Origin: Pseudomonas gingeri
GTDB taxonomy: Bacteria; Pseudomonadota; Gammaproteobacteria; Pseudomonadales; Pseudomonadaceae
Assembly (NCBI RefSeq): GCF_013386165.1
Contig: NZ_JACAOS010000003.1
Span: forward strand, 1,096,343-1,160,342
Reading direction: 5' to 3'
Length of the DNA: 64,000 nucleotides
The stretch's first letter is position 1. Every line of letters starts with the position of its first letter. This document shows positions 35,318 through 44,518 of the stretch, one piece after another. A program made the translations under genes and the position numbers. The notes beneath the pieces are model-generated. The model was given only the letters and a program-made list of their open reading frames with translations, was not told where the DNA came from and ran no database searches.

Positions 35318-35644
35318 ATGAAAGGTTCTTCAATCTTCACTACCCTGTTGTTCGTCGCGCTATCAGGCCCGCTCCTGGCCGCCGAGCCGACAGCCGAACC
35401 GGTCGGCTGCATCGACGTCAGTGTCGGTGGCTACAAGGCCCCGGATTACAACTGCCTGAGCCAACAGATGAGCGACCCGGAACAGGCCCAGGCGCGGCAG
35501 AAAAACCAGGAAGCGCTGAACCCCGACATCAGCAAAAAAGCCCCCAACAAGCTGGGCCTGGCGACACCGGCCGCGACCAGCGTACGCATGGGCAACACCT
35601 TCGGCACCTCTGTGACACCGCAACGGCCAGCTGCGGGTCAGTGA
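35318..35644 (+). CDS. Small secreted protein of unknown function next to vreA
   Basis: 108 residues; I do not recognise a family. A clear Sec signal peptide (MKGSSIFTTLLFVALSGPLLAA) is followed by a region with two cysteines (GCIDVSVGGYKAPDYNCLSQQM) and a low-complexity tail rich in Ala, Pro, Gln and Thr. AGGAGG precedes the ATG by 5 bases. It is divergent from vreA with 126 bases between, so it may be a partner, ligand or substrate linked to the VreA/Hxc system. The two cysteines could form a periplasmic disulfide. Confidence 0.75.
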   Translation: MKGSSIFTTLLFVALSGPLLAAEPTAEPVGCIDVSVGGYKAPDYNCLSQQMSDPEQAQARQKNQEALNPDISKKAPNKLGLATPAATSVRMGNTFGTSVTPQRPAAGQ

Positions 35645-35677
35645 CCGCCACGGCCCTTGAGCAGGCTGAAAGCTTCC

Positions 35678-36961
35678 TTAGGGCATCCCCAGCCAGTGCG
35701 GCAGCGTCAGCGAGATCATCGGCACATAGGTGACCAGGATCAGGAACACCAGCAGGATCATCAGCCACGGCAATGCCGCACGAATGGTCTGGCCCAGGGT
35801 CAACCCGGTCACCGCCGAGGTCACGAACAGGTTCAGCCCCACCGGTGGGTGCACCAGGCCGATCTCCATGTTCACCACCATGACGATACCCAGGTGGATA
35901 GGGTCGATCCCCAGCTTCACGGCAATCGGGAAGAAAATCGGCGCGAGGATCAGCACAATCGCCGAGGGTTCCATAAAGCTGCCCGCCACCAGCAACACCA
36001 CATTGACCATCATCAGGAAGCCGATCGGCGTCAGCCCTTCGGACACCACCCAGTTGGTGATCTGCTGCGGGATCTGCTCGGTGGTCAGCACATGGGCGAA
36101 CAGGATGGCGTTGGCGATGATGAACATCAGCATGATCGCCAGGCGACCCGACTCCATCAGCACCTTCGGGCAATCGCGGATCTTCATGTCCTTGTAGATG
36201 AACAAGGCCACAAACGCCGAATACACCGCCGCCACCGCCGCCGCTTCAGTCGGAGTGAACAGGCCGCTGTAGATCCCACCGAGGATGATCACCAGCAACA
36301 GCAGGCCCCAGAATGCCCGGCGTGCTGCCGTCAACCACTCGCGAAAAGTCGCTCGCGGTTGCGCCGGGAGCTTCTTGATCCGCGCGACGATATAGATCGC
36401 CACCATCAACATCAGGCCCAGCAACAGCCCGGGAATCACCCCGGCCATGAACAGCTTGCCCACCGAAGTTTCCGTGGCCGCCGAGTACACCACCATGACG
36501 ATGGACGGCGGAATCAGGATACCCAGGGTCCCGGCGTTGCAGATGATGCCGGCACCGAACTCCTTCGGATAACCCGAACGCACCATCCCCGCCACCGCGA
36601 TGGAACCCACCGCCGCCACCGTCGCCGGCGAGGAGCCGGACAAGGCGGCAAACAACATGCAGGCCAGCACGGCGGCAATCGCCAGGCCGCCGCGAATATG
36701 CCCGACACAGGCGTTGGCGAAATCGATCAGGCGCTTGGCCACGCCGCCGGTGGTCATGAAGGCCCCCGACAACAGGAAGAACGGAATCGCCAGGAAGGTG
36801 TAGGCGTCCGAGGTTTCGAACAGCTTGATCGCCAGGGAACTGAGGGAATCCTGGCTGAAGATCAGGATCGACACGGCGCCGGACAGGCCCAGGGAAATGG
36901 CGATGGGCACGCCGAGAAACATGAAGGTGAACAACAGCAGAAACAGGCAGAGAACGGCCAT
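35678..36961 (-). CDS. dctM: TRAP transporter large permease (DctM type), itaconate locus
   Basis: 427 residues, about 12 membrane segments. Family patterns include FLGVPIAISLGLSG near residue 15, FLAIPFFLLSGAFM near residue 55 and SGSSPATVAAVGSIAVAGM near residue 110. It couples Na+ or H+ flow to solute uptake together with the small subunit and the periplasmic binding protein. The start codon overlaps the dctQ stop by one base (TGATG). Position next to ccl/ict indicates itaconate or a related C5 dicarboxylate as substrate. Confidence 0.93.
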   Translation of the reverse strand: MAVLCLFLLLFTFMFLGVPIAISLGLSGAVSILIFSQDSLSSLAIKLFETSDAYTFLAIPFFLLSGAFMTTGGVAKRLIDFANACVGHIRGGLAIAAVLACMLFAALSGSSPATVAAVGSIAVAGMVRSGYPKEFGAGIICNAGTLGILIPPSIVMVVYSAATETSVGKLFMAGVIPGLLLGLMLMVAIYIVARIKKLPAQPRATFREWLTAARRAFWGLLLLVIILGGIYSGLFTPTEAAAVAAVYSAFVALFIYKDMKIRDCPKVLMESGRLAIMLMFIIANAILFAHVLTTEQIPQQITNWVVSEGLTPIGFLMMVNVVLLVAGSFMEPSAIVLILAPIFFPIAVKLGIDPIHLGIVMVVNMEIGLVHPPVGLNLFVTSAVTGLTLGQTIRAALPWLMILLVFLILVTYVPMISLTLPHWLGMP

Positions 36962-37599
36962 CAGTGCTGCTCCTTGTGTTCGCTCGCCAGCTTGCTCGCT
37001 TCGCCGGCTTCATCGGCCAGGCCCAGGCCGGTCTGGCGACGGGTGAAAATGCGGTAGAAGATTTCAAGGTAGCGGATCAGCACCAGGGCGAAGCCCACCG
37101 GTACGATCAGCACGATGTAGCCGACCTTGACCCCGTACTGGTCGAGGTCCTCGGCACCGATACCGGCAGTGAGCACCGCGTTCAGCCATTTGTAGCTGGC
37201 CACCATGAACAGCCCGGCGTACGCCAGGCAGCAGGCGCAGGCGAGCAGCGCCAGGTAACGCTGCACCGGGCGCGGCGTCAGCTTGACCAGGGCGTCGACG
37301 CCCAGGTGCCCGGCGGTGCGCACGCCATAGGAGATACCGAAGAAGATCAGCCAGCCGAACATGGCCTTGGTCAGGGCCACGCTCCAGGTCATGTCCTGGG
37401 CCACGGTCATGGTGGCGTCGCCCAGGGAGCCGAAGAAGCCGCTGCTCCAGGCCCAGCGGTCGGCCAGGTTGAAGAACAGCGTGTAGATGTTGTTGGCCAT
37501 CACATAGACAAAGGTCACCAGCGTCATGGCCGCCAGCAGGAAGGCGATGAAGCCTTCCTCGAAATGTTCCCAGATGCGCCGCAACGATTGCGTTTGCAT
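36961..37599 (-). CDS. dctQ: TRAP transporter small permease (DctQ type), itaconate locus
   Basis: 212 residues with four predicted membrane helices (about 15-35, 85-110, 128-150, 172-190). The segment FLLAAMTLVTFVYVMANNI and the LGVDALVKLTPRP loop are typical of DctQ. It has a longer helix 1-2 loop than minimal DctQ proteins. It lies 45 bases after dctP and is translationally coupled to dctM. Confidence 0.9.
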   Translation of the reverse strand: MQTQSLRRIWEHFEEGFIAFLLAAMTLVTFVYVMANNIYTLFFNLADRWAWSSGFFGSLGDATMTVAQDMTWSVALTKAMFGWLIFFGISYGVRTAGHLGVDALVKLTPRPVQRYLALLACACCLAYAGLFMVASYKWLNAVLTAGIGAEDLDQYGVKVGYIVLIVPVGFALVLIRYLEIFYRIFTRRQTGLGLADEAGEASKLASEHKEQH

Positions 37600-37644
37600 G
37601 GGCAGGACTCCGCGAGAGGGAAAAGGAAGTACCGGGGCGTGGTG

Positions 37645-38670
<1,026 letters not shown>

Positions 38671-38735
38671 CTAAAGCCATGCGTATAGAGAATTTCGAAT
38701 TCTGAGTACCTGCGTTCGGTCCAGGTGAACGCTCC

Positions 38736-38752
38736 ATAAACCCTGGGTTTAT
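38736..38752. promoter_or_regulatory. 17-base inverted repeat between ccl and dctP
   Basis: ATAAACCC, one base, GGGTTTAT: a perfect dyad in the only large gap of the itaconate operon, 105 bases upstream of dctP. There is no T-run, so an operator or mRNA structure is more likely than a terminator. It does not resemble the LysR dyad at 44456. Confidence 0.4.
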
Positions 38753-38824
38753 TGCCAAAGGTCGAGTAGGACGAGGTCTCCGCTTATCGCGTCAGGATCG
38801 GCCTGTCGTGCCTGCGGCAATGAC

Positions 38825-39637
38825 CTACGTCAGCGCCAGCAAGCGCCGGGCCCGCAACAGGACGGGAGCGTCGACCATCTGGCCATCGACCTGGTAGGCC
38901 CCGGCGCCGTCGCTTCCGGCGTCCACCACGCGCCTGGCCCAGGCCAGGTCTACGGCGCTCGGAGCCAGGGCGGCGTGGATCACCGCTACCTGTCTTGGGT
39001 GAATGCACAGCGCGCCGGCAAAGCCCATTTCATAGGCATGGCGGATTGAGCGCCGCAGACCCTCGGGGTCGTCGATGGCCGGATGTACGCCATCCAGTGG
39101 CGCGACCAGGCCGGCGACGCGCGAATGCACGATCAGCGCCAGGCGCGCCTGGTCGAGGGCGAACCCGGCGGCTGGCGAACCGCTGGAGAGGTTCAGGTCC
39201 AGGGCCAGGTCCAGGCCGCCGAAGGACAGGCGCTCGACGCCAGGGGCACCGGCGATTTCAGCCAGGTTCAGCAAACCCCGGGCACTTTCGATAATCGGCC
39301 AGACCGCTTTGCCGGTCGCGGCCACGGCGCCGACCTGGGCCGCGTTCTCGACCTTGGGCAGCAGCACGCCGCTGACACCGAGGTGTTGTTTACAGAACGC
39401 CAGGTCGGCGCTGTGTTCGGCGTGGTCCGGGGCATTGACGCGCACCAGGACCCGGGCCTGGGGATGCTGGGTGAGGAATTGTCCGAGATGGTCACGGGCG
39501 ATTCGCTTGAGCGGTTCCTCGACGGCATCCTCGAAGTCGACGATGACGGCATCGGCGCCGCTGGCCAGGGCCTTGGCAAAACGCTCGGGACGGCTGCCGG
39601 GGACAAAAAGCGCGGAGCGGGCTATGGATGAAGACAT
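38825..39637 (-). CDS. ccl: (S)-citramalyl-CoA lyase (HpcH/CitE family)
   Basis: 270 residues. CitE-family landmarks: ARSALFVPGSRPERFAKAL at the start, DAVIVDFEDAVEEPLKR near residue 30 (metal-binding acids), RVNAPDH, GVLLPKVENAAQ, IIESARGLLN, LSFGGLDLALDL and GFAGALCIHPRQV. It would split (S)-citramalyl-CoA to acetyl-CoA and pyruvate, the last step of itaconate degradation. The ATG at 39637 has AAGGA 7 bases upstream; the longer frame runs into a REP element. Gene order matches the P. aeruginosa ict-ich-ccl locus. A malyl-CoA lyase role is the main alternative. Confidence 0.87.
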   Translation of the reverse strand: MSSSIARSALFVPGSRPERFAKALASGADAVIVDFEDAVEEPLKRIARDHLGQFLTQHPQARVLVRVNAPDHAEHSADLAFCKQHLGVSGVLLPKVENAAQVGAVAATGKAVWPIIESARGLLNLAEIAGAPGVERLSFGGLDLALDLNLSSGSPAAGFALDQARLALIVHSRVAGLVAPLDGVHPAIDDPEGLRRSIRHAYEMGFAGALCIHPRQVAVIHAALAPSAVDLAWARRVVDAGSDGAGAYQVDGQMVDAPVLLRARRLLALT

Positions 39638-39691
39638 GCTGAATTCCTTGTTTTTCCGGAAATGACTGCAAGAGCGTCGAGACTCGTCACT

Positions 39692-39773
39692 GTAGGAGCC
39701 GGCTTGCTGGCGATGGCGTCCACATGCTCGCGGCAAGGCTCAAGGGCCTCATCGCCGGCAAGCCGGCTCCTAC
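39692..39773. repeat. Inverted REP pair between ict and ccl
   Basis: Arms 39692-39714 (GTAGGAGCCGGCTTGCTGGC...) and 39751-39773 are complementary over 23 bases with one mismatch. The pair lies in the 147-base gap between ict and ccl inside a co-directional operon and may modulate read-through or message stability. Confidence 0.88.
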
Positions 39774-39784
39774 AAGGGCCGTGC

Positions 39785-40999
39785 TCAAATCACACCCCCA
39801 ACGCGCAATCCCTCGATGGCCTCGGCGGAAAAGCCCAATTCGCCCAGAATTGCCCCGGTGTGCTGACCCAAGCCCGGCACCGCATCCATTCGCGGTGCAA
39901 ACGCCGCATTACGCGCCGGTGGCAGCAGCGCCGGGAGTTTCCCCGACGGGCTCTCGACCTCGCGCCAACCATCGCGGGCCTTGAGCTGCGGGTGGTCCCA
40001 CACTCCCTGCATGTCATTGACACGGGCATTGGCGATCTGCGCCTCTTCCAAACGGGCAATCAACTGCTCGCTGCTGAGCCGGGCAAAGCTGTCGACGATG
40101 ATCTGGCGCAGCACCTCGCGATTGGCCGATCGCTTGAAGTTGGCCGAAAAACGCTCGTCCACCGCCAACTCCGGCGTCAGCAGCACCTTGTCGCAGAACG
40201 CCGCCCATTCACGCTCGTTCTGCAAGCCGAGCATCACCGTGCCGCCGTCGCCCGCCGGAAACGGCCCATAGGGATAAATGGTCGAATGCGCCGCGCCGGC
40301 CCGTGGCGGTGGCGGTGCGCCGTCGAAGGCGTAATACATCGGGTAGCCCATCCACTCCACCAGGCTTTCCAGCATGCTGACGTCGATACGACTGCCCTCC
40401 CCGGTTTTCTCCCGCAGCAGCAAGGCCGAAAGAATGCCGCTGTAGGCATACATGCCGGCGGAGATATCGGCGATGGAACACCCGGCCTTCGCCAGTTCCT
40501 CCTCGCCCGGCCCGCCCGTCACCGAAAGAAAACCACCCTCGCTCTGGATCAGCAGGTCATAGGCCTTCTTCTTTTCATAAGGACCGCCTTCGCCATAACC
40601 GGAAATATCGCAGACGATCAACCGTGGAAAACGTTCATGCAGTGCATCGAAGGACAAGCCCATACGGGCAGCGGCGCCTGGCGCGAGGTTCTGCACCAGC
40701 ACATCGGCCTGCCCCAGCAGACTCTCGAGAATGTCGCCGGCCTGATCCTGCTTGAGGTCCAGGGTCAGGCTTTCCTTGGAACGGTTGGTCCAGACGAAAT
40801 GCGAAGCCAGCCCACGCACGCGCTCGTCGTAACCGCGAGCGAAGTCACCGCTGCCGGGACGCTCGATTTTCACCACCCGCGCCCCCAGATCCGCCAGTTG
40901 CCGCGTGCAAAATGGCGCAGCAATGGCGTGTTCAAGGCTGATCACGGTGATGCCGTCCAGCGGGCGCGGTGCCGGGGTGTTGCCTGCGGCCGTTTTCAT
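39785..40999 (-). CDS. ict: Itaconate CoA-transferase (family III, CaiB/BaiF)
   Basis: 404 residues. Family III CoA-transferase pattern: PLDGITVISLEHAIAAPFC, LADLGARVVKIERPGSGDFAR, FVWTNRSKESLTLDLK, and the catalytic aspartate in YDLLIQSEGGFL near residue 160. The expected reaction is transfer of CoA from succinyl-CoA to itaconate. Its ATG overlaps the stop of the MmgE/PrpD gene (TGATG). Substrate assignment comes from synteny with the P. aeruginosa itaconate cluster. Confidence 0.87.
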   Translation of the reverse strand: MKTAAGNTPAPRPLDGITVISLEHAIAAPFCTRQLADLGARVVKIERPGSGDFARGYDERVRGLASHFVWTNRSKESLTLDLKQDQAGDILESLLGQADVLVQNLAPGAAARMGLSFDALHERFPRLIVCDISGYGEGGPYEKKKAYDLLIQSEGGFLSVTGGPGEEELAKAGCSIADISAGMYAYSGILSALLLREKTGEGSRIDVSMLESLVEWMGYPMYYAFDGAPPPPRAGAAHSTIYPYGPFPAGDGGTVMLGLQNEREWAAFCDKVLLTPELAVDERFSANFKRSANREVLRQIIVDSFARLSSEQLIARLEEAQIANARVNDMQGVWDHPQLKARDGWREVESPSGKLPALLPPARNAAFAPRMDAVPGLGQHTGAILGELGFSAEAIEGLRVGGVI

Positions 41000-42348
41000 C
41001 AGCGCAGCTCCTTCAAGTCAGTGGTGTTGCGCAGGTCCCAGACCTGGCGGATCAAGCCTTCGGCCTGCTCCGGCGAACGGGCGCCGGAGAACTGCAACAG
41101 ACGACGGAATTTATCTTCCAGTTCGGCCCGCGACAGGCTGTTGCCGGGATCGCCCTTGGGTTCATCGATGGCGCCATAAAGGCGGCGACCCTCAACCGTG
41201 GTGACCACCACCCGGCCCAGCCAGCGTTGCGGATAGGCCGCGTCGACTTGCGGGTCCAAGGTCATGCTGACCTTCTCGCGAAATGCCGCCACGGCCGGAT
41301 CGGTCAAGGACAGCTGATGGAACTCCGGTAGCCCGGCCTTGCCATGCACGGCGATCAGGCCCAGCACGGTACCCATGGAAAACTTGGCCTGGTGCACGCT
41401 CTGCGGCACCTTGACCCGTCCCAGCACATCAATGGCGCCCTGATGCACGCGGGTTTCCACCTGCTCGATCTGTTCGTGGCCCAAGCCCTCGCGCGCCATC
41501 AGTTCCAACAGCGCATCGGCGGCCGGATGGGTATGGCGGCAGGAGGCATGGAACTTGAACGAGGTCTCCACCAGGGCCCAGCGACTGCCCAGGCGATCGG
41601 ACAGCCGGGTCGGATCGGCATCGCTGGACATACCGGCGGCCAGGCCCTGGTCGCCTTCGAGGATATTCCGCGCGCCGGTCAGGCCATCAGCCGTCAGGTA
41701 GGCGGCCAGCAAGCCGTCCGCCGCGGCCTTGGCGGTGTGCAACTGCTTGGAGTCGGCGGCATCGCGCAGGAACTCCCAGAGCCCGGCGGCCTGGGTACCG
41801 GCGCTGCCCAGCAGGTTGATAAATTGCTCCCGGTCGAAGTCCAGCAACTTGCCCACGGCCACTGCGGCCGCCAACGTGCCGACAGTGGCCGTGGTGTGGA
41901 AGATCCGATAGTGGGAGCGGCCGAGGAATTCACCGATGCGAATCCCCGCCTCGTAGCCGGCCACCGACGCCAGCAGCAACTCACGCCCGGACTTGCCCAG
42001 GTCCTGGGCCGCCGCCAGCGCGGCGGGGAACACCACCGTGGCCGGGTGCAGCACGGAGCTGTTGTGCAAGTCGTCCTGCTCCACCAGATGGGAGGACGCC
42101 GCGTTCACCAGAGCAGCAAAATACGCCGAACTGCCCTGGCCATTGACCAGGATGCGCGCCGGGCCGTGCTCCGGGCCCATCTTGCGGGCATAGGCTTCGA
42201 ACAGTGGAATCGGATGGGCACCCTGGCTGGCCAGGGCCGAGGCCAGCCAGTCGAGGAACAGATCTTCGCTACGTTCGAATACCGCTTGAGGCACCTGCTC
42301 ATAACGCAGGTCAGCGAGGAATTCGCACAGCGCTTGGGTATGGCTCAT
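40999..42348 (-). CDS. MmgE/PrpD-family protein of the itaconate locus
   Basis: 449 residues. MmgE/PrpD fold: LFLDWLASALASQGAHP near residue 30, SSHLVEQDDLHNSSVLHPATVVFPAALA (in parts near 85-115), FKFHASCRHTHPAADALLEL near residue 260, VHQAKFSMGTVLGLIAVH near residue 320. The superfamily includes 2-methylcitrate dehydratase and cis-aconitate decarboxylase, the enzyme that makes itaconate. Its place in a degradation operon is unexplained by the three-step pathway; it may act on a stereoisomer, a CoA ester precursor or cis-aconitate. The ATG at 42348 has GAGG upstream; a TTG two codons earlier is less likely. Confidence 0.85.
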   Translation of the reverse strand: MSHTQALCEFLADLRYEQVPQAVFERSEDLFLDWLASALASQGAHPIPLFEAYARKMGPEHGPARILVNGQGSSAYFAALVNAASSHLVEQDDLHNSSVLHPATVVFPAALAAAQDLGKSGRELLLASVAGYEAGIRIGEFLGRSHYRIFHTTATVGTLAAAVAVGKLLDFDREQFINLLGSAGTQAAGLWEFLRDAADSKQLHTAKAAADGLLAAYLTADGLTGARNILEGDQGLAAGMSSDADPTRLSDRLGSRWALVETSFKFHASCRHTHPAADALLELMAREGLGHEQIEQVETRVHQGAIDVLGRVKVPQSVHQAKFSMGTVLGLIAVHGKAGLPEFHQLSLTDPAVAAFREKVSMTLDPQVDAAYPQRWLGRVVVTTVEGRRLYGAIDEPKGDPGNSLSRAELEDKFRRLLQFSGARSPEQAEGLIRQVWDLRNTTDLKELR

Positions 42349-42358
42349 GCTCAATACC

Positions 42359-43522
42359 TCAAAAGCTGCGTGGCAGTTCGAGCAGGTGCTCGGCCACGTA
42401 GGACAGGATCAGGTTGGTGGAGATCGGCGCCACCTGGTACAGGCGGGTTTCGCGGAACTTGCGCTCGACGTCGTATTCACAGGCAAAACCAAAACCGCCG
42501 TGGGTCTGCAGGCAGGCATTGGCCGCTTCCCAGGACGCCTTGGCCGCCAGGTACTTGGCCATATTGGCGCTGGCCCCGGCGTTCTCACCGTTGTCGTATT
42601 CCTCGCAGGCCCGCCAGCGCATCAGGTCGGCGGCCTCAATCTCGATATGCGCTTCGGCAATCGGGAACTGCACCCCCTGGTTCTGGCCGATGGGCCGCCC
42701 GAACACCACCCGGTCACGGGCATAGGCACTGGCCTTCTCGATAAACCAGCGGCCGTCGCCGATGCACTCGGCGGCGATCAGCGTGCGTTCGGCATTCAGG
42801 CCGTCGAGGATGTAGCGGAAGCCCTTGCCCTCTTCACCGATCAGGCTGTCGGCGGGGATTTCCAGGTTGTCGAAGAACAGCTCGTTGGTCTCGTGGTTGA
42901 CCATATTGGCAATCGGTTGCACGGTCAGGCCGTTGCCGATGGCCTCGCGCAGGTCCACCAGGAAGATCGACATGCCCTCGGATTTTTTCTGCACCTCGGC
43001 CAGGGGCGTGGTGCGGGCCAGCAGGATCATCAGGTCGGAGTGCTGGACCCGCGAGATCCAGACCTTCTGGCCGTTGATCACATACTTGTCACCCTGCTTG
43101 ACCGCAGTGGTCTTGATCTTGGTGGTGTCGGTGCCCGTCGTCGGCTCGGTAACAGCCATCGATTGCAGACGCAGTTCGCCGCTGGCCAGCTTCGGCAGGT
43201 AGAAGCTTTTCTGCGCCGCGCTGCCGTGGCGCAGCAGGGTGAACATGTTGTACATCTGGCCGTGCACGGTGCCCGAGTTACCGCCGCAGCGGTTCACCTC
43301 CTCGAGGATCACCGAGGCTTCGGCCAGGCCCAGGCCCGAGCCGCCGTATTCGGCTGGAATCAGCGCCGCCAGCCAGCCGGCATCGGTCAACGCCTTGACG
43401 AAGGCTTCGGGAAAACCCTTTTCCTCGTCGACCTTGCGCCAGTAGGCGGCATCAAATTCGCCGCACAGGGCGCGCACGCCTTCGCGAATGGCATTGAGTT
43501 CTTCGTTGTTATTCGGGTTCAT
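42359..43522 (-). CDS. Acyl-CoA dehydrogenase family protein of the itaconate locus
   Basis: 387 residues. Standard acyl-CoA dehydrogenase architecture: LTDAGWLAALIPAEYGGSGL near residue 42, flavin-binding AVTEPTTGTDTTKIKTTA near residue 127, WISRVQHSDLMILLART, ILDGLNAERTLIAAECIG near residue 235, QTHGGFGFACEYDVERKFRE near 345. It oxidises a short or branched acyl-CoA to the enoyl-CoA. Methylsuccinyl-CoA to a C5 enoyl-CoA would link it to the itaconate route, but this is speculation. The ATG at 43522 is used because upstream codons lie in the hydratase gene. Confidence 0.9.
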   Translation of the reverse strand: MNPNNNEELNAIREGVRALCGEFDAAYWRKVDEEKGFPEAFVKALTDAGWLAALIPAEYGGSGLGLAEASVILEEVNRCGGNSGTVHGQMYNMFTLLRHGSAAQKSFYLPKLASGELRLQSMAVTEPTTGTDTTKIKTTAVKQGDKYVINGQKVWISRVQHSDLMILLARTTPLAEVQKKSEGMSIFLVDLREAIGNGLTVQPIANMVNHETNELFFDNLEIPADSLIGEEGKGFRYILDGLNAERTLIAAECIGDGRWFIEKASAYARDRVVFGRPIGQNQGVQFPIAEAHIEIEAADLMRWRACEEYDNGENAGASANMAKYLAAKASWEAANACLQTHGGFGFACEYDVERKFRETRLYQVAPISTNLILSYVAEHLLELPRSF

Positions 43523-43538
43523 GGGGGTGATGGCCTTT

Positions 43539-44372
43539 TTATTGTGAGTCGAAATGCACTTCAGCCTGCTGGGCCAGGCCGGCGGCATTGCCGGCCCACA
43601 ACTGGGCGACGCCGGGGCTGAGGATTCGTCCGCCGACTTCGAAGGGCTGCGGTGCAATCAACGGGCGCACGCCGCGATAGGAGAAGCGCCGCAGGGTCGC
43701 CTGGGGATGGGCCCGGCAGAACGCCCGCAGGTTCAGGGTGGCGATCATCGGACCGTGCACCACCAGGCCCGGATAACCTTCGGTCTCGGTGACGTAGGGG
43801 AAGTCGTAATGGATGCGGTGACCGTTGAAGGTCACGGCGCTGTAGCGGAACAGCAAGGTCGGCGTCGGCTCCACGGTTTCGTGCCAGTCCCCCTGGACCA
43901 GGGCTTCGCCACTGCTTTGTTTAGGCGGCGTCGGTTCGCGGTAGACGATGTCCTGTTCTTCGCGTATCGCCAGCCGGCCATCCTGGGAGTAGTCATGGCG
44001 CACGGTGACGAACAGCAAGGCGCCGCTGCGTCCGTGTTTTTCCTCGATATGGCTGATGGTCGACAGCCGGCTGGCATCGTGACCGGCCCGCAGGTGCTCG
44101 AAGAATTCAAGGCGCCCCCCGGCCCACATGCGATTGCGATTGTCCGCCGGTGGCAGGAAGCCGCCACGGGCCGGGTGACCGTCGCTGCCCAGCAGGCTTT
44201 CGGCAAGCGGCTCCTGGAAGAAACACCATTGCCACAGCGGCGGCAACGCCTCGCCGTGGGCCGGAGCCGACTCACCAAAGGTCGCGGCGATACGCTTGAG
44301 CAGGTTGCGACTCAATTGGTCGTGGGCTTCTTCGGTCCGTCCGAGCCAGGCACTCAGATCCGTTGCACTCAT
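43539..44372 (-). CDS. ich: Itaconyl-CoA hydratase (FAS1-like/MaoC hot-dog dehydratase)
   Basis: 277 residues, double hot-dog fold as in mesaconyl-C4-CoA hydratase: WCFFQEPLAESLLGSDGHP near residue 48, NRNRMWAGGRLEFFEHLRAG near 78, and the catalytic stretch FNGHRIHYDFPYVTETEGYPG near 192-212 (His and Asp). It hydrates itaconyl-CoA to (S)-citramalyl-CoA. The ATG at 44370-44372 has AAGGGG upstream. First gene of the leftward operon, divergent from the LysR regulator, as in P. aeruginosa. Confidence 0.86.
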   Translation of the reverse strand: MSATDLSAWLGRTEEAHDQLSRNLLKRIAATFGESAPAHGEALPPLWQWCFFQEPLAESLLGSDGHPARGGFLPPADNRNRMWAGGRLEFFEHLRAGHDASRLSTISHIEEKHGRSGALLFVTVRHDYSQDGRLAIREEQDIVYREPTPPKQSSGEALVQGDWHETVEPTPTLLFRYSAVTFNGHRIHYDFPYVTETEGYPGLVVHGPMIATLNLRAFCRAHPQATLRRFSYRGVRPLIAPQPFEVGGRILSPGVAQLWAGNAAGLAQQAEVHFDSQ

Positions 44373-44455
44373 GGAAGGTTTCCCCTTGCCGGTTGTTGTC
44401 ATGAACCGATGATGCAAGGTGCAGCCCGTTCCGAGAATTTGCATTTCTATAAGCC

Positions 44456-44478
44456 GGCGTTCAGTTATGCTGAACGCC
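44456..44478. promoter_or_regulatory. Perfect LysR-type dyad in the ich / LysR divergent promoter
   Basis: GGCGTTCAG, five bases, CTGAACGCC: 9-base perfect arms containing a T-N11-A core (T44461 to A44473), the textbook LysR binding pattern. It lies 41 bases upstream of the LysR start and 84 bases upstream of ich. It is the most probable recognition site of the adjacent regulator for itaconate-dependent activation. Confidence 0.75.
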
Positions 44479-44518
44479 ACCGTCCCTGCCCCCATCCGGG
44501 CCCTGACCGGAGTCGCCC

